A stretch of DNA of 64,000 nt from the NCBI GenBank assembly GCA_020853575.1, contig JADYYP010000036.1, forward strand, positions 1-64,000, read 5' to 3'. Positions 37,775 through 46,610 of this stretch are shown here, in pieces; the stretch's first letter is position 1; each line of letters starts with the position of its first letter. Below the pieces are notes generated by a model that was given only the letters and a program-made list of their open reading frames with translations, did no database searches and was not told the DNA's origin. Position numbers and translations under genes: made by a program. The stretch is from Planctomycetota bacterium. Lineage in GTDB: Bacteria > Planctomycetota > UBA1135 > GCA-002686595.

Positions 37775-39985
37775 TCAGCGCACGCGCACCACGCACGCTC
37801 GCGCGCGTCGCTGCAGCAAGAGCTGCGCGAGCAGCGCCAGCGGGATCCAGCCTGCTCCGGAGAGCACCGAGCGCCACGAGCTGGGGGGACCGGCGATGAC
37901 CGCCGCGCATCCCCCGCCGCCGCCGGAGTCGTCCTCGGCCTGGTAGGTGAACGCCGCCGCGATCGCGGAGGCCTGCCCCGTCGTAGGTGCGCTGACGACG
38001 ATCGAGACCGCGCCCGAGGAGTGGGCCGGAGAGCGCACCGTGATGGTGTTGGAGTCGATCCAAGTCACGCTGTTCCCGGGAGTGCCTCCGCTTCCGGTCC
38101 TCGGGTCTGCGCCGAAGATCACCGCGACATCCGCGGGAAAGCCAGCGCCCGAGATCGTGACCAACGTGCCTCCAGACTTGGCCCCGGATGACGGCGAGAT
38201 GTCGCCGACCGTCGGATCGGCCTGGTCGACGTACGAAAACGCCGCGCTGGCCAGGTCTCCGTCGCCGTCTTCGACCTCCAGGACGAGTCCCGCCCCGAGT
38301 GTGCCGGCCTCGGTGACCACGTACAGCGTCGACGAGTCCTGCAAGGTGACGTTGGGCTGCGCCACGCCGTCGATCCGCACGCTCATCGGGTCCGAGAAGC
38401 CCGAGCCGGTGATCGCGATCAGAGTGCCGCCCATGTCGGACCCGACCGCCGGGTACACGAGATCGATCGTCGGCGCCGAGGGGATCGTGAAGGCCGAGCC
38501 GGCGCGCCCTTCGACGCCACTCTCGTCGATCACGACCACGTCGAACGTCCCGACCTCCTCGGTCGAACGCGTCGTGAGCGTGATCGTCGTGTCGTCAACC
38601 ACCGTGCAACCGCTCGTGTCACCGTCCTCGTACAGCTGGTCGCCGATCACCACGCGCGCTCCAGCGCGAAAGCCGCTGCCCGTGATCGTCAACGCATCTC
38701 CACCCGCGGTGTGACCGACGGCCGGAGTGACCAGCGTGACCGTTGGGTCGTCGGGCGTGATCTCGAGCGCGCCAACGAGGATGCTGACGTCGCCGTCGTC
38801 GACGCTGAGATCGACGTGCCCCGGTTCGGCGTTCGCCGGCACGCTGACCGTGAACAGCACCTGCGTCGAGCCGATCCACGAGACAGGCGAGACTCCGACG
38901 AGCGGATCGCTGGACTCGAGGATGCACCCGGCACCCAATCCGACGCCGTGCAAGCTCACCATCGTCGACTGCCCCGCGCGCACTCGAACTGGGAAGTCGT
39001 CGTAGTTGCGCCCCAGCGCCAAGTTGGCGTCCGCGCCGACGAGCAGCGTGCCGTAGGCCGCGGTGCTGCCGGCGGTGACCGTGACCGCGCTGCCCACGAT
39101 CGGCTGGAAGTTGGTCGACACACTGTGCCCCGAAGTCAGGTTGAGGCTCGAGACCGGTGAGTCCAGCGGCACCGCGTACAGCGTGTAGTCCCCGCTCTCC
39201 AGCCCGCGGACCACGAACGTCCCGTTCGACTCGGCCAGCGCGCTGGCGACCGCGCGGCCTGCGTCGTCGCGCGCGACGACGAATGCTCCCGCGACAGCGG
39301 AGTTGTCCGACGAGCGCCGCACCGTGCCGCTGATCGAGCCGAAGCTCGTGCTCGAGTAGGTCGAGCGCAGGCCGATCGCGTCGTCCAAGGCCAAGCTGCG
39401 GTGCAGCGAGACGTCGGTCGAGACGTAGGGATACATCGTCGCGCCGGCGGAACCGGAGTGGTCGAGGCCGAGCAGGTGCCCGAGCTCGTGCGTGGCGACG
39501 TCGGCCACGTCGAAGGCCCCCGGCTCGTCGGAGGTCGTGAACGAGAAGCCCGTGCCATTGAACAGCACGTCGGCGTCGCTGATTCGGCCGTTGGAGAAGA
39601 ACGACACCGGCGTGATCGCCACCGTTCCCGAGCCGATCGGGAAGTAGCCCGACGAGTTGGTCTCGTCGAACAACATCGTGTGCAGTGTGCTCGACGACCA
39701 GTCGACACGCGCCCGCGCGTTCGACGAGCTGTCCTCGATGAGTTGAGCGTTCGTGCCGGCGACGTCGTTCCACTCGTCGATCGCCATGCGCAGCGCGGGA
39801 ACGTGACCAGCGTTCGGGATGTCGTCGGACCCCTGGTCTTGGATCACGATCGAGATCGATCCCGGGCTCTGCCAGTAGAGCTCGGTGCCGTTGCTCGGGT
39901 TGTGCAGGCGCACGTGACTCACGGCGCTGCCCGCGAGAGCCAGCGCGGCCACTGTGCTCGCGACTCTCCGCAGCTCCACGCTCAC
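37775..39985 (-). CDS. Secreted matrixin-like zinc protease with IPT/TIG domains and C-terminal anchor
   Basis: 736 residues. A signal peptide (to about residue 23) is followed by a metzincin catalytic domain with HELGHLLGLDH at 166-176 and a Met-turn (ATMYPYVS). A carboxypeptidase-regulatory-like segment then lies near 215-300, and three or more IPT/TIG-like domains run from about 400 to 680 (VYPAVGSDMGGTLIAITGSG, ISPSSGAKSGGTLVTISGAG). The tail is GGGGGC with C693, then a hydrophobic helix and Arg-rich end, a pattern like MYXO/GlyGly-CTERM sorting signals. The GTG start overlaps the upstream stop (GTGA). Confidence 0.85.
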   Translation of the reverse strand: MSVELRRVASTVAALALAGSAVSHVRLHNPSNGTELYWQSPGSISIVIQDQGSDDIPNAGHVPALRMAIDEWNDVAGTNAQLIEDSSSNARARVDWSSSTLHTMLFDETNSSGYFPIGSGTVAITPVSFFSNGRISDADVLFNGTGFSFTTSDEPGAFDVADVATHELGHLLGLDHSGSAGATMYPYVSTDVSLHRSLALDDAIGLRSTYSSTSFGSISGTVRRSSDNSAVAGAFVVARDDAGRAVASALAESNGTFVVRGLESGDYTLYAVPLDSPVSSLNLTSGHSVSTNFQPIVGSAVTVTAGSTAAYGTLLVGADANLALGRNYDDFPVRVRAGQSTMVSLHGVGLGAGCILESSDPLVGVSPVSWIGSTQVLFTVSVPANAEPGHVDLSVDDGDVSILVGALEITPDDPTVTLVTPAVGHTAGGDALTITGSGFRAGARVVIGDQLYEDGDTSGCTVVDDTTITLTTRSTEEVGTFDVVVIDESGVEGRAGSAFTIPSAPTIDLVYPAVGSDMGGTLIAITGSGFSDPMSVRIDGVAQPNVTLQDSSTLYVVTEAGTLGAGLVLEVEDGDGDLASAAFSYVDQADPTVGDISPSSGAKSGGTLVTISGAGFPADVAVIFGADPRTGSGGTPGNSVTWIDSNTITVRSPAHSSGAVSIVVSAPTTGQASAIAAAFTYQAEDDSGGGGGCAAVIAGPPSSWRSVLSGAGWIPLALLAQLLLQRRARACVVRVR

Positions 39986-40572
39986 CGTCCCTCCGCCTTG
40001 GCCGCCAGCGCGGCTCGCACGCGCTGCACGACGGCCTCGTAGGACACGACGTTCGGAACCGGAGCGGGCGCCGCGGTGCGCGTGCGCGGATCGAGCAGGG
40101 AGAGATCGACAGCGGAGCGCAGCAAGCCGAGTTCTCCGGCCGCGTCTCGCACCAGGGCGAACTTGCCCTGCGCCAGCCCGACGGGCATGCGCAAACCGTT
40201 GGCGCTCGCCTCGGTCAAGAACAGCAGCACGTCCTCGCCGACGCGCACGCTGGGCATGCCGGCGATGACAGTGCCGGATCCGTCGGGCAGCGTGCCACCG
40301 GGCAGCTCGAACGTGCGCGTGCCCAAGGGCTGTCCCGCGAACGTGCGTTCGACGCTGACGATGTACTCGGTGCGCACCAGCCCGCGCTCGTCGCGCAGAG
40401 CGCGTGCGGCGAGCACGCGGCCTTCGAAGATCGACTCGGCGTTGAGCGCGAGGTCCTCGATCTCCATGCGCAGAGCGGTTCCGGCCTCGAGTTCACGGAG
40501 CAACGGAATTCGCGCGAACCAGCAGATCGACGAACACGCCGCGAGCGCGGCTGCGCACAAGACACGCATCAT
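39982..40572 (-). CDS. Exported protein of unknown function
   Basis: 196 residues. The N-terminal hydrophobic stretch (about residues 3-19, RVLCAAALAACSSICWFA) looks like a signal peptide. The rest is beta-rich (RMEIEDLALNAESIFEGRVL, EYIVSVERTFAGQPLGTR) with the look of a small secreted domain related to cupredoxin/OB-like folds; no motif is convincing. Translationally coupled to the matrixin gene (stop and start overlap), so a partner such as an inhibitor or chaperone is possible. Two ATGs in a row; the first is used. Confidence 0.65.
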   Translation of the reverse strand: MMRVLCAAALAACSSICWFARIPLLRELEAGTALRMEIEDLALNAESIFEGRVLAARALRDERGLVRTEYIVSVERTFAGQPLGTRTFELPGGTLPDGSGTVIAGMPSVRVGEDVLLFLTEASANGLRMPVGLAQGKFALVRDAAGELGLLRSAVDLSLLDPRTRTAAPAPVPNVVSYEAVVQRVRAALAAKAEGR

Positions 40573-40973
40573 CGTGGGGACCGATGGGTTGGGGTGGGAA
40601 CGAGTCCGCGCTGGGGATTGCGCAGGCTGCCGGCTCATCGTCCCGCGCGCACTCCGCTCTTGATGCGCGCGAGACGAAATCGACCCGACCGCCAGCACCA
40701 CGGCGATCGGCCAACTCTGCTCCGCGGCCATCCACCCATCCGCACGCGCGGAACGTCGTCATCGAGTCCCTGAGTGAAAGCCGTCTCGGCCCGCGCCCAA
40801 CCCTCAGGCGATGCCGCCGCGGCGAGAGGTCCGCTCCCGGAGTGAACGCCCCTGCTGACGGGGCGCGTCGACGACGGCGCGAGTGCGTTGGCCACTCGCT
40901 CACCCCGACAGGACGCGCGCGGGCGCAAGAAGCGGACGTCTCGGGCCCCGCCGGGAAGGAACTCTCGATCGTG

Positions 40974-41011
40974 CAAGTTGTGCCGCGACCGTGCGGCACG
41001 CGGCCAACTTG
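40974..41011. repeat. Nested inverted repeat, structured RNA or regulatory hairpin
   Basis: Outer arms CAAGTTG / CAACTTG enclose inner arms (TGCCGC / GCGGCA, or alternatively CCGCG / CGCGG). It lies about 400 bp upstream of the 40572 gene and about 215 bp downstream of the M28 gene. Confidence 0.5.
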
Positions 41012-41137
41012 AGAACAGCTTTCCAACGATCGCCTGAACAGCGGTGCCCAACCTGCGGATGCCAAGCGTCTCGACCGCCGCGGAGAGCTCCGAAGCTCGC
41101 CGTCCTCGCGCTCCTTGCCACGACGCAACCAAGCACA

Positions 41138-41170
41138 CGAGGCTGACCCCCTCTCGGGCAGTCAGCCTCG
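41138..41170 (-). terminator. Terminator hairpin after the M28 peptidase
   Basis: Perfect 10-bp stem (CGAGGCTGAC / GTCAGCCTCG) with a 13-base loop, 56 bp past the M28 stop. The minus-strand sequence that follows is GTGCTTGGTTG, only partly T-rich. Confidence 0.55.
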
Positions 41171-41225
41171 GCAACAACTCAAGTCCGACGGAATCCGTCA
41201 ACGGCGCTTGACCGGTCCCTCCATA

Positions 41226-43883
41226 TCAGGGGCAGATGCGGAACTGCGCTGCGTTCGACAGACCTGTCGCGAAGCCCAGCGGATCCGCGGGATCGCGGTA
41301 CCACCACTGCGCGAACACGTCCGCGCCTTGGACGAGCGCGGGATCGCCGCCGCCCTGGATCAGCGCGTTGAAATCGAGCGACAACACGCCGCTGCAGTCG
41401 CTGCCGCTCGGGTTTCCGCCGGCGCTCTGTGCCGCGGTGCGGCGCACCGGATTGGCGACACACTTGTAGCCACCTTGGAAGGGGCTCGCGGCGCCGGCGA
41501 AGCCGTAGAACAGGAGCCCGTTTTTCTGGCTGATGACCTGCGACGCGCTGAGCGTGAACGGCGATCCCGAGCTCGCGCTGGCGTTGCCGTTGGTCGCCAT
41601 CAGCGGTGTGCAACCGAGGCTGTTCTGCTTGGCGCTGCAGTAGGTCGAGGCCCCGGGGCACGTGATCACGCCGGGGCCCAGCTCGACCAGCGCGAATTCG
41701 TCGATGTTCCAGCCGCCGAAGCTCACACCGGCGTCGGATTGCAGACTGAACTCGACCTGCACGCTGGCGTTGTGCGCCGCGATCGCGCTGATGTCGAGGT
41801 CGACGGCAACCCAACTGGTGTCGATGGTGTCGCCGCTCGAGGGATTGACCCACACCTGTGTGCCGTTGACCTTGATCCGAGCCTGGTCGTACTGGCTCGA
41901 TTCCACGGTCAGCCAGCGGCGGAACAGCAGGTGCACGTTGCCCGCGCTCGAGCAGTCGATCTGGCTCGAACGCAGGTAGTTGCTGACGTTGTTCGCGTAC
42001 GAGCCGTTCCAGCCGGTACCCCCGAGGTCGTTGCCCCACACGCGCGTGCCGGCGAACGCGGCATTGGGGTCGCCCAGCTTGCCCATCGGCACTCCGCGCT
42101 GCCAATCGTCCTGCGTCGCGACTTGCGCGTGCGTCCATCCATTGTCCGTGGCTTCCTCGAAGCCCGTCGAATAGATCAGCGTGCGTGTTCCGACGAAGAA
42201 GTCGAAGGGCCGTGCGCCCAAGTCGGCGCCGTTGGGCGCGATCTCGTGCGCGTTCTGATCGTCGAAGGCGTCGATGTAGTACTCGATCGAGAGCGGGGAG
42301 CCGAGCGCGGGGATCGCCGCGCTCCAACTCGAGCCGGCGCCGGTCATCGCCAGGCTGGTCCACGAGCCCGCGCCCTGCACGCGGTAGTTGAGCGTCGCGC
42401 CCAGCACGTTGGATCCGTAGTAGCTCGTGACGGAGGCTTGCACGAGATACGGCCCACTGGCATCGGTGGTGTCGGCCAGCTCCGTGTGCGTCAGCGCGAG
42501 GTCCGCGGGCTCGGCCAAGGTCGCCGCGCACGCCAGCACACCCTGGCAGATCATCTGCGCTAGATCGAAATCGGTCGTCGCCGTCGGGTAGACGTCGTTC
42601 ACCGTGTGGATCTGCGTGTAGTACTGCGTCAGGTCCTCGAAGAAGAACACGGCCGGGAAACCGGCCGAGGTGTACGAGGCATGGTCGGACGATCCTGCGG
42701 TCAACACGCCCGAGGTCGAAGCCCAGTTCGGCACGTACTGCGGACAAATCTGCTGGCACAGCGCGGTCAACGTGGCCGAGGTCGAGTTGGTCGCGAAGTC
42801 GCAGTCTCGCGTGTCGCTCGCGGCACGGTACGAGATCATGTCCATGTTGAGCATGCCTACGACCTGCTTGCCTTGGCTGGCCATCGCGTTGGCATTGGCC
42901 GCCGAGCCCAGCAGCCCGTACTCCTCGCCCGAGAACCACACCAGTCGCAGCGAGTTGGCGAACGGCGGCGCGCTGGCCAGGATGCGAGCGATCTCGAGCA
43001 CCGCGCACGACCCGCTGGTGTTGTCGTCGGCGCCCGGCGCGACTGCATTGACGCCCAGCGAGTAGTTGCGCGTGTCGAAGTGCGCTCCGACGACGACGTA
43101 CTTGTTGGGTGCGCCGATGCCTGGAATGTCGACGACGATGTTCGTTCCGTGCGTCGGATCCCAGCTCTCGCTCGACGGCGCGTATCCGTAGGACTGGAGC
43201 TGGGCGATCAACTGCGCCTTGGCCGCGTTGAAGTTGGCCAAGTTCTTCGAGTCGCGGTTGGTGTACGACGACGAGTAACTCTGGTCCCAGGACTGGATGT
43301 TGGTCTTCGAGACTTGGTTGACCAGCGTCTGGATGCGCGGATCGACAGCCATCATGAACTGCGGCGCGCCACCAGCGAGTTGCGTACTGGCGAGTTGCAC
43401 GGCGCCGAGTTCGACCGGTGCCGGCGCGCGCGTCGCGGAACGCGAGATCGCTGTGTGACCAGAATGACACGTTCGGCCTGGACGCAGCGACTCGGGGAGT
43501 TCGCCGAGATCGTGCGGCACGGCGACCACCGCCTGGCGTCCGCGGCGGTGCAGGATCGATCCCGCGCGGTCGATGTCACGCCGCACGTCGACATCGTCGA
43601 GATCGACCAGGAACAGGTTGTCCTGCGGGCCGAGCTCGTCCAGCGTGTCGACCGTCCAACCACGCGCGCGCAGCGCGGCGATCGCGCCGGAGTCCAGCTC
43701 TCCGACCAAGAAGTCGCCCGCGTCGTGCCAGACCCGCGCCGTGTGCAGCAGGGTGTCGCGCAGGTCGAGGTCACCAGCGTGCTCGACGACCACCGCGTGC
43801 AGTCGCGGCGACTCCAGTTGCTGAGCTTGCGCTGCGAATACGGGGATCGATGCGGCCCAAGTAGACAGGCAGGCGAGGAGCAT
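41226..43883 (-). CDS. Secreted M28-family zinc aminopeptidase with planctomycete-type C-terminal module
   Basis: 885 residues with a signal peptide (LLACLSTWAASIPVFAAQAQ). The M28 catalytic centre is complete by motif: H268 (GAHFDTR), D286 (GADDNTSG), E320/E321 (SGEEYGLLG), D348 (MLNMDMISY) and H426 (QIHTVNDVYP). After the peptidase domain there are CARDB- or beta-sandwich-like segments, and from about residue 735 a Cys-rich C-terminal module (TYCSAKQNSLGCTPLMATNG ... SDCSGVLSLDFNALI ... FRICP). That module occurs, to my knowledge, at the ends of many secreted proteins of high-GC planctomycetes. Divergent from the HDOD gene. Confidence 0.88.
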   Translation of the reverse strand: MLLACLSTWAASIPVFAAQAQQLESPRLHAVVVEHAGDLDLRDTLLHTARVWHDAGDFLVGELDSGAIAALRARGWTVDTLDELGPQDNLFLVDLDDVDVRRDIDRAGSILHRRGRQAVVAVPHDLGELPESLRPGRTCHSGHTAISRSATRAPAPVELGAVQLASTQLAGGAPQFMMAVDPRIQTLVNQVSKTNIQSWDQSYSSSYTNRDSKNLANFNAAKAQLIAQLQSYGYAPSSESWDPTHGTNIVVDIPGIGAPNKYVVVGAHFDTRNYSLGVNAVAPGADDNTSGSCAVLEIARILASAPPFANSLRLVWFSGEEYGLLGSAANANAMASQGKQVVGMLNMDMISYRAASDTRDCDFATNSTSATLTALCQQICPQYVPNWASTSGVLTAGSSDHASYTSAGFPAVFFFEDLTQYYTQIHTVNDVYPTATTDFDLAQMICQGVLACAATLAEPADLALTHTELADTTDASGPYLVQASVTSYYGSNVLGATLNYRVQGAGSWTSLAMTGAGSSWSAAIPALGSPLSIEYYIDAFDDQNAHEIAPNGADLGARPFDFFVGTRTLIYSTGFEEATDNGWTHAQVATQDDWQRGVPMGKLGDPNAAFAGTRVWGNDLGGTGWNGSYANNVSNYLRSSQIDCSSAGNVHLLFRRWLTVESSQYDQARIKVNGTQVWVNPSSGDTIDTSWVAVDLDISAIAAHNASVQVEFSLQSDAGVSFGGWNIDEFALVELGPGVITCPGASTYCSAKQNSLGCTPLMATNGNASASSGSPFTLSASQVISQKNGLLFYGFAGAASPFQGGYKCVANPVRRTAAQSAGGNPSGSDCSGVLSLDFNALIQGGGDPALVQGADVFAQWWYRDPADPLGFATGLSNAAQFRICP

Positions 43884-44251
43884 TGCGATTCTCCAGCGAG
43901 GGGGACCGTGAAGCGGACGCGCTCGCGTCCGGACTCTCGAGTGCGACGTGCGAGGCTAGCACTGCGTTCCACCGCGTTCGGACGATGCGACATAGTTTCG
44001 CGGGCCCTGCGAACTTGGTCGCGGGGACGCCTGCAGCAAGCGCGCGGATCGGCGACCTGGTGTTGCATGGGTGCACTGAGACCGCGCGTTGTTCGGAGCC
44101 GTGCGAGTGCTGCGAGCAATCTCCGCCAAGTGCTCAAGGAACACCCCTTTCGGCGCCCGAAACTAGCGGGCGCGCTTGCGCGTTCGCCGGCGGTCGGAGC
44201 CCGACCTGGCGCGGCCAACGATGGTGCGTATCCCCCCCGAAGCGTGAACCG
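43884..44251. other. Divergent intergenic region between M28 and HDOD genes
   Basis: 368 bp. Two short GC hairpins are visible: 43914-43931 (CGGACGCG / CGCGTCCG, in the M28 leader) and 44153-44173 (GCGCCCG / CGGGCGC, in the HDOD leader). No promoter pattern was convincing. The region must contain the promoters of both divergent genes. Confidence 0.5.
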
Positions 44252-45097
44252 ATGAGCCTCGAGACCGCACAGAACCTGATCCAGAACCACTTCGAGTTGC
44301 CGACCCTGCCGCAGGTCGTCGCGCGGATCAACGCGCTCGTCGACGACCCGGACGTTGGCGTGCGCGAGATCGGTGCGGCCGTCGCCGAGGACGCGCCGAT
44401 CGCGGCCAAGGTGCTGAAGATCGCCAACTCGGCCTACTTCGGCTTGCGCGAGAAAGTGGTCTCGACCGAGCACGCCACCGCCGTGCTCGGGATCCGCATG
44501 TTGCGCACGGTGGCCATGCAGGCGTCGGTCATCAAGCGCTACGAGCACCTGCGCGGAGCCGACGACTTCAACTTCGAAGAGCTCTGGCGTCACTCGATCC
44601 TGACCGGTCAGGTGTGCGCGGCGCTGGCTGCACGTTGCCGCGCTCGCATCGCGCTGGCACCCGAGGAATTCCATGTCGTCGGTCTGTTGCACGACATGGG
44701 GAAGATCCTGCTGCTCGAGAGCCGCCCGGCCGAGTTCCTGGCGGTCGTGGCCGAGTCGCGCGCGAGCGGTCGGCCACTGCACGTGGCGGAGATGGCAGCG
44801 TTCGCCTTCCACCACGGTCACATCGGCGCGCTGATCGCACGTCAGTGGGGCTTGCCCAGCCTGCTCTCGGACGCGATCCAGTACCACCACGGGCCGCGCG
44901 AGGCCGTGATGGCCGATCCCGCCGTGGCACTGGTGGCCATCGTCAATCTCATGGTGCACGAGGTCGAGTCGGGCCAAGCCGACGAGGCCCAGGCGCTGTT
45001 CGACGCCAACGTTTGCACCCTGCTGGGCCTGCGAGCCGAGGATGCCGTCGAAATCGCGCGCGCCGCCGAGGTGTGGCGCCAGCAGATCCAAGTGTGA
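44252..45097 (+). CDS. HDOD-domain protein
   Basis: 281-residue HDOD protein, a metal-poor relative of HD hydrolases used in signalling. Features are LPTLPQVVARINALVDDPDV at the N-terminus, IAAKVLKIANSAYFGLREKV with the conserved N-S-A-x-F, and the degenerate HD segment VGLLHDMGKILLLE followed by FAFHHGHIGALI. It probably regulates motility, cell cycle or stress output, as in other bacteria. Start ATG at 44252; the frame is open upstream but not conserved. Confidence 0.88.
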   Translation: MSLETAQNLIQNHFELPTLPQVVARINALVDDPDVGVREIGAAVAEDAPIAAKVLKIANSAYFGLREKVVSTEHATAVLGIRMLRTVAMQASVIKRYEHLRGADDFNFEELWRHSILTGQVCAALAARCRARIALAPEEFHVVGLLHDMGKILLLESRPAEFLAVVAESRASGRPLHVAEMAAFAFHHGHIGALIARQWGLPSLLSDAIQYHHGPREAVMADPAVALVAIVNLMVHEVESGQADEAQALFDANVCTLLGLRAEDAVEIARAAEVWRQQIQV

Positions 45098-45147
45098 GCG
45101 CGCCGCACGCGCTGGTCCGGGCTAGATTTCCAGCGGATCGAAGCGCG

Positions 45148-45411
45148 ATGAGCCCCGAACGCAAGCTGGAACGTCTGTGCCGCCGCCACCGTGTACCGCT
45201 GAGCATCGGTCAGCGGTTGCTGCCCCTGGTGGAGCGCGCAGCGCGAGCCGATTCCGAGTTGCGCCGCCGGCTACTCGACGTCGTCGAGGCAACTCTGGCG
45301 CGCGACGCGGAAGAACTTTCCCATGCGGAGCACCTCGACGAACGCTGCTTGATCGCTGTGGCGTCGAAGCTCCACCGCTGGTCGCCGGGCGACGCCCCGC
45401 CGCGGATCTAG
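45148..45411 (+). CDS. Small helical protein, unknown
   Basis: 87 residues, highly charged and helical (ERKLERLCRRHRVPLSIGQR, LLPLVERAARADSELRRRLL). Begins 50 bp after the HDOD gene on the same strand and overlaps the end of the convergent PDZ gene by four bases. No recognised domain. Its arrangement suggests co-transcription with the HDOD gene. Confidence 0.5.
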   Translation: MSPERKLERLCRRHRVPLSIGQRLLPLVERAARADSELRRRLLDVVEATLARDAEELSHAEHLDERCLIAVASKLHRWSPGDAPPRI

Positions 45412-46463
45412 CGAGAACGTCGAGGTTGTCGCAACGCCTGGAGCTCAGAACGCAACTGCGCGAGCTCGTCGCGCAGCGCCTGGAGCTCACTCGACAATTC
45501 ACGCAGCTCGGCACGGAGTTCCTGCTGCGCGGTGGCATCCGGGGTCGCGGAGCCGGGCAGCCTATCCAGCATCAGTAGTCTCCGGCGCGGGGCGACGTCG
45601 ATGGGCCCCTGCGGCCCGCGCCGCGCGCTCTCGGAGTGCAGCCCACCGAGTCCCTGCATCGGGGATTGGCCCTCGGATCTGCTCCCAGGGCGCGGAAGCG
45701 GCGAGCCGACGTTTCCGCCCGGCGGCGCGCCGAGCAGCGCCTCGATGTCGCGCTCGACGGTGACGACGATCGTGCGTGCGCTGGAGATCTGCTTCATTTC
45801 GGCGACCAGCGTCTCGTAGCCAGCCAACTCGTGGGAGTCGATGGCCACGATCGAATCCCGACCGAGCACACCGGCGCGCGCCGCGGGTGAGCCGCGCACG
45901 ACCTCGGCGATCTGCAATCCGCTGCGTGGCTCGCGCGAAGGGGCGTTCAGCGAAACACCCAGCGCGAAGCGCCCGTCCGTGGTGCGACTGGCTGGGTCGA
46001 GCGCGAGCTCGAGATCACGTCGCACGCGCAGACGCACGCGGACTCCGGGCGCGCACCTGTCGACGGATGCGACCAACTCGTCGAAGGTGTCGGTCGGCCG
46101 CGAGTCGAGGCTGAGGATGCGATCGCCCGCGCGCAGGCCGGCACGCTCGGCGGCGCTGTCCTGGGCCACGGAGTTGACGCACACCCCCGCGCCCGAATCG
46201 TCGACGACGCCAACCCCCAGACGCGCACGCGGCAGCGCTCCCTGCACGGTGGTAGCGACTCCGACTTCGTCCTCTCGCTCCTGAGGCACGGCGACCCACC
46301 GCAGCACTCTCGCGGTCGGGAGTGAGTCTTGGCTGGCCGCCGTCGCCGACCGCGCGAGCAGCGCGTGTTGCCCGGTGATGTGCGACGGAAGCACGCGAGG
46401 AGCGGGCCCAGGCTCCGCCGTTTGAGCCAGAACCAGAACGGACTGCAGCGCGAACGAGAGCAT
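45408..46463 (-). CDS. Secreted two-PDZ-domain protein with coiled-coil tail
   Basis: 351 residues. The N-terminus (MLSFALQSVLVLAQTAEP) is a likely signal peptide. Two PDZ domains follow: the first with VCVNSVAQDSAAERAGLRAG near residue 100, the second with LQIAEVVRGSPAARAGVLGR near residue 185. The last ~45 residues are a Leu-heptad coiled coil (QQELRAELRELSSELQALRD). No protease triad is present. Probably an envelope adaptor that presents substrates or tethers proteins. ATG preceded by GGAGGT. Confidence 0.82.
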   Translation of the reverse strand: MLSFALQSVLVLAQTAEPGPAPRVLPSHITGQHALLARSATAASQDSLPTARVLRWVAVPQEREDEVGVATTVQGALPRARLGVGVVDDSGAGVCVNSVAQDSAAERAGLRAGDRILSLDSRPTDTFDELVASVDRCAPGVRVRLRVRRDLELALDPASRTTDGRFALGVSLNAPSREPRSGLQIAEVVRGSPAARAGVLGRDSIVAIDSHELAGYETLVAEMKQISSARTIVVTVERDIEALLGAPPGGNVGSPLPRPGSRSEGQSPMQGLGGLHSESARRGPQGPIDVAPRRRLLMLDRLPGSATPDATAQQELRAELRELSSELQALRDELAQLRSELQALRQPRRSR

Positions 46464-46610
46464 GGTGACCTCCGGTGAGAGTCCCGAGTCTACGCAGAGC
46501 TACCGCGGTCGTTGGGCCGCATCGGAGGTTTGACTGCACCAACACAGCGGGCGCGCCTGCTCTCGAGAGAGCCAGCGCGCCCGGAATCGTGCAGAGCGGT
46601 CTTCAGCGAA

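Larger units (their letters stand above)
40573..41225. other. 653-bp gene-free region with two hairpins
   Basis: No frame on either strand has family similarity, and the ones present look like GC-driven chance. It contains a terminator at 41138-41170 and a nested inverted repeat at 40974-41011. It would also hold the promoter of the 40572 gene, which I cannot place. Confidence 0.55.

Noticed and set aside
43884..44251. A cyclic-di-GMP riboswitch before the HDOD gene
   Set aside because: No GEMM core or tetraloop receptor could be found; only simple GC hairpins.
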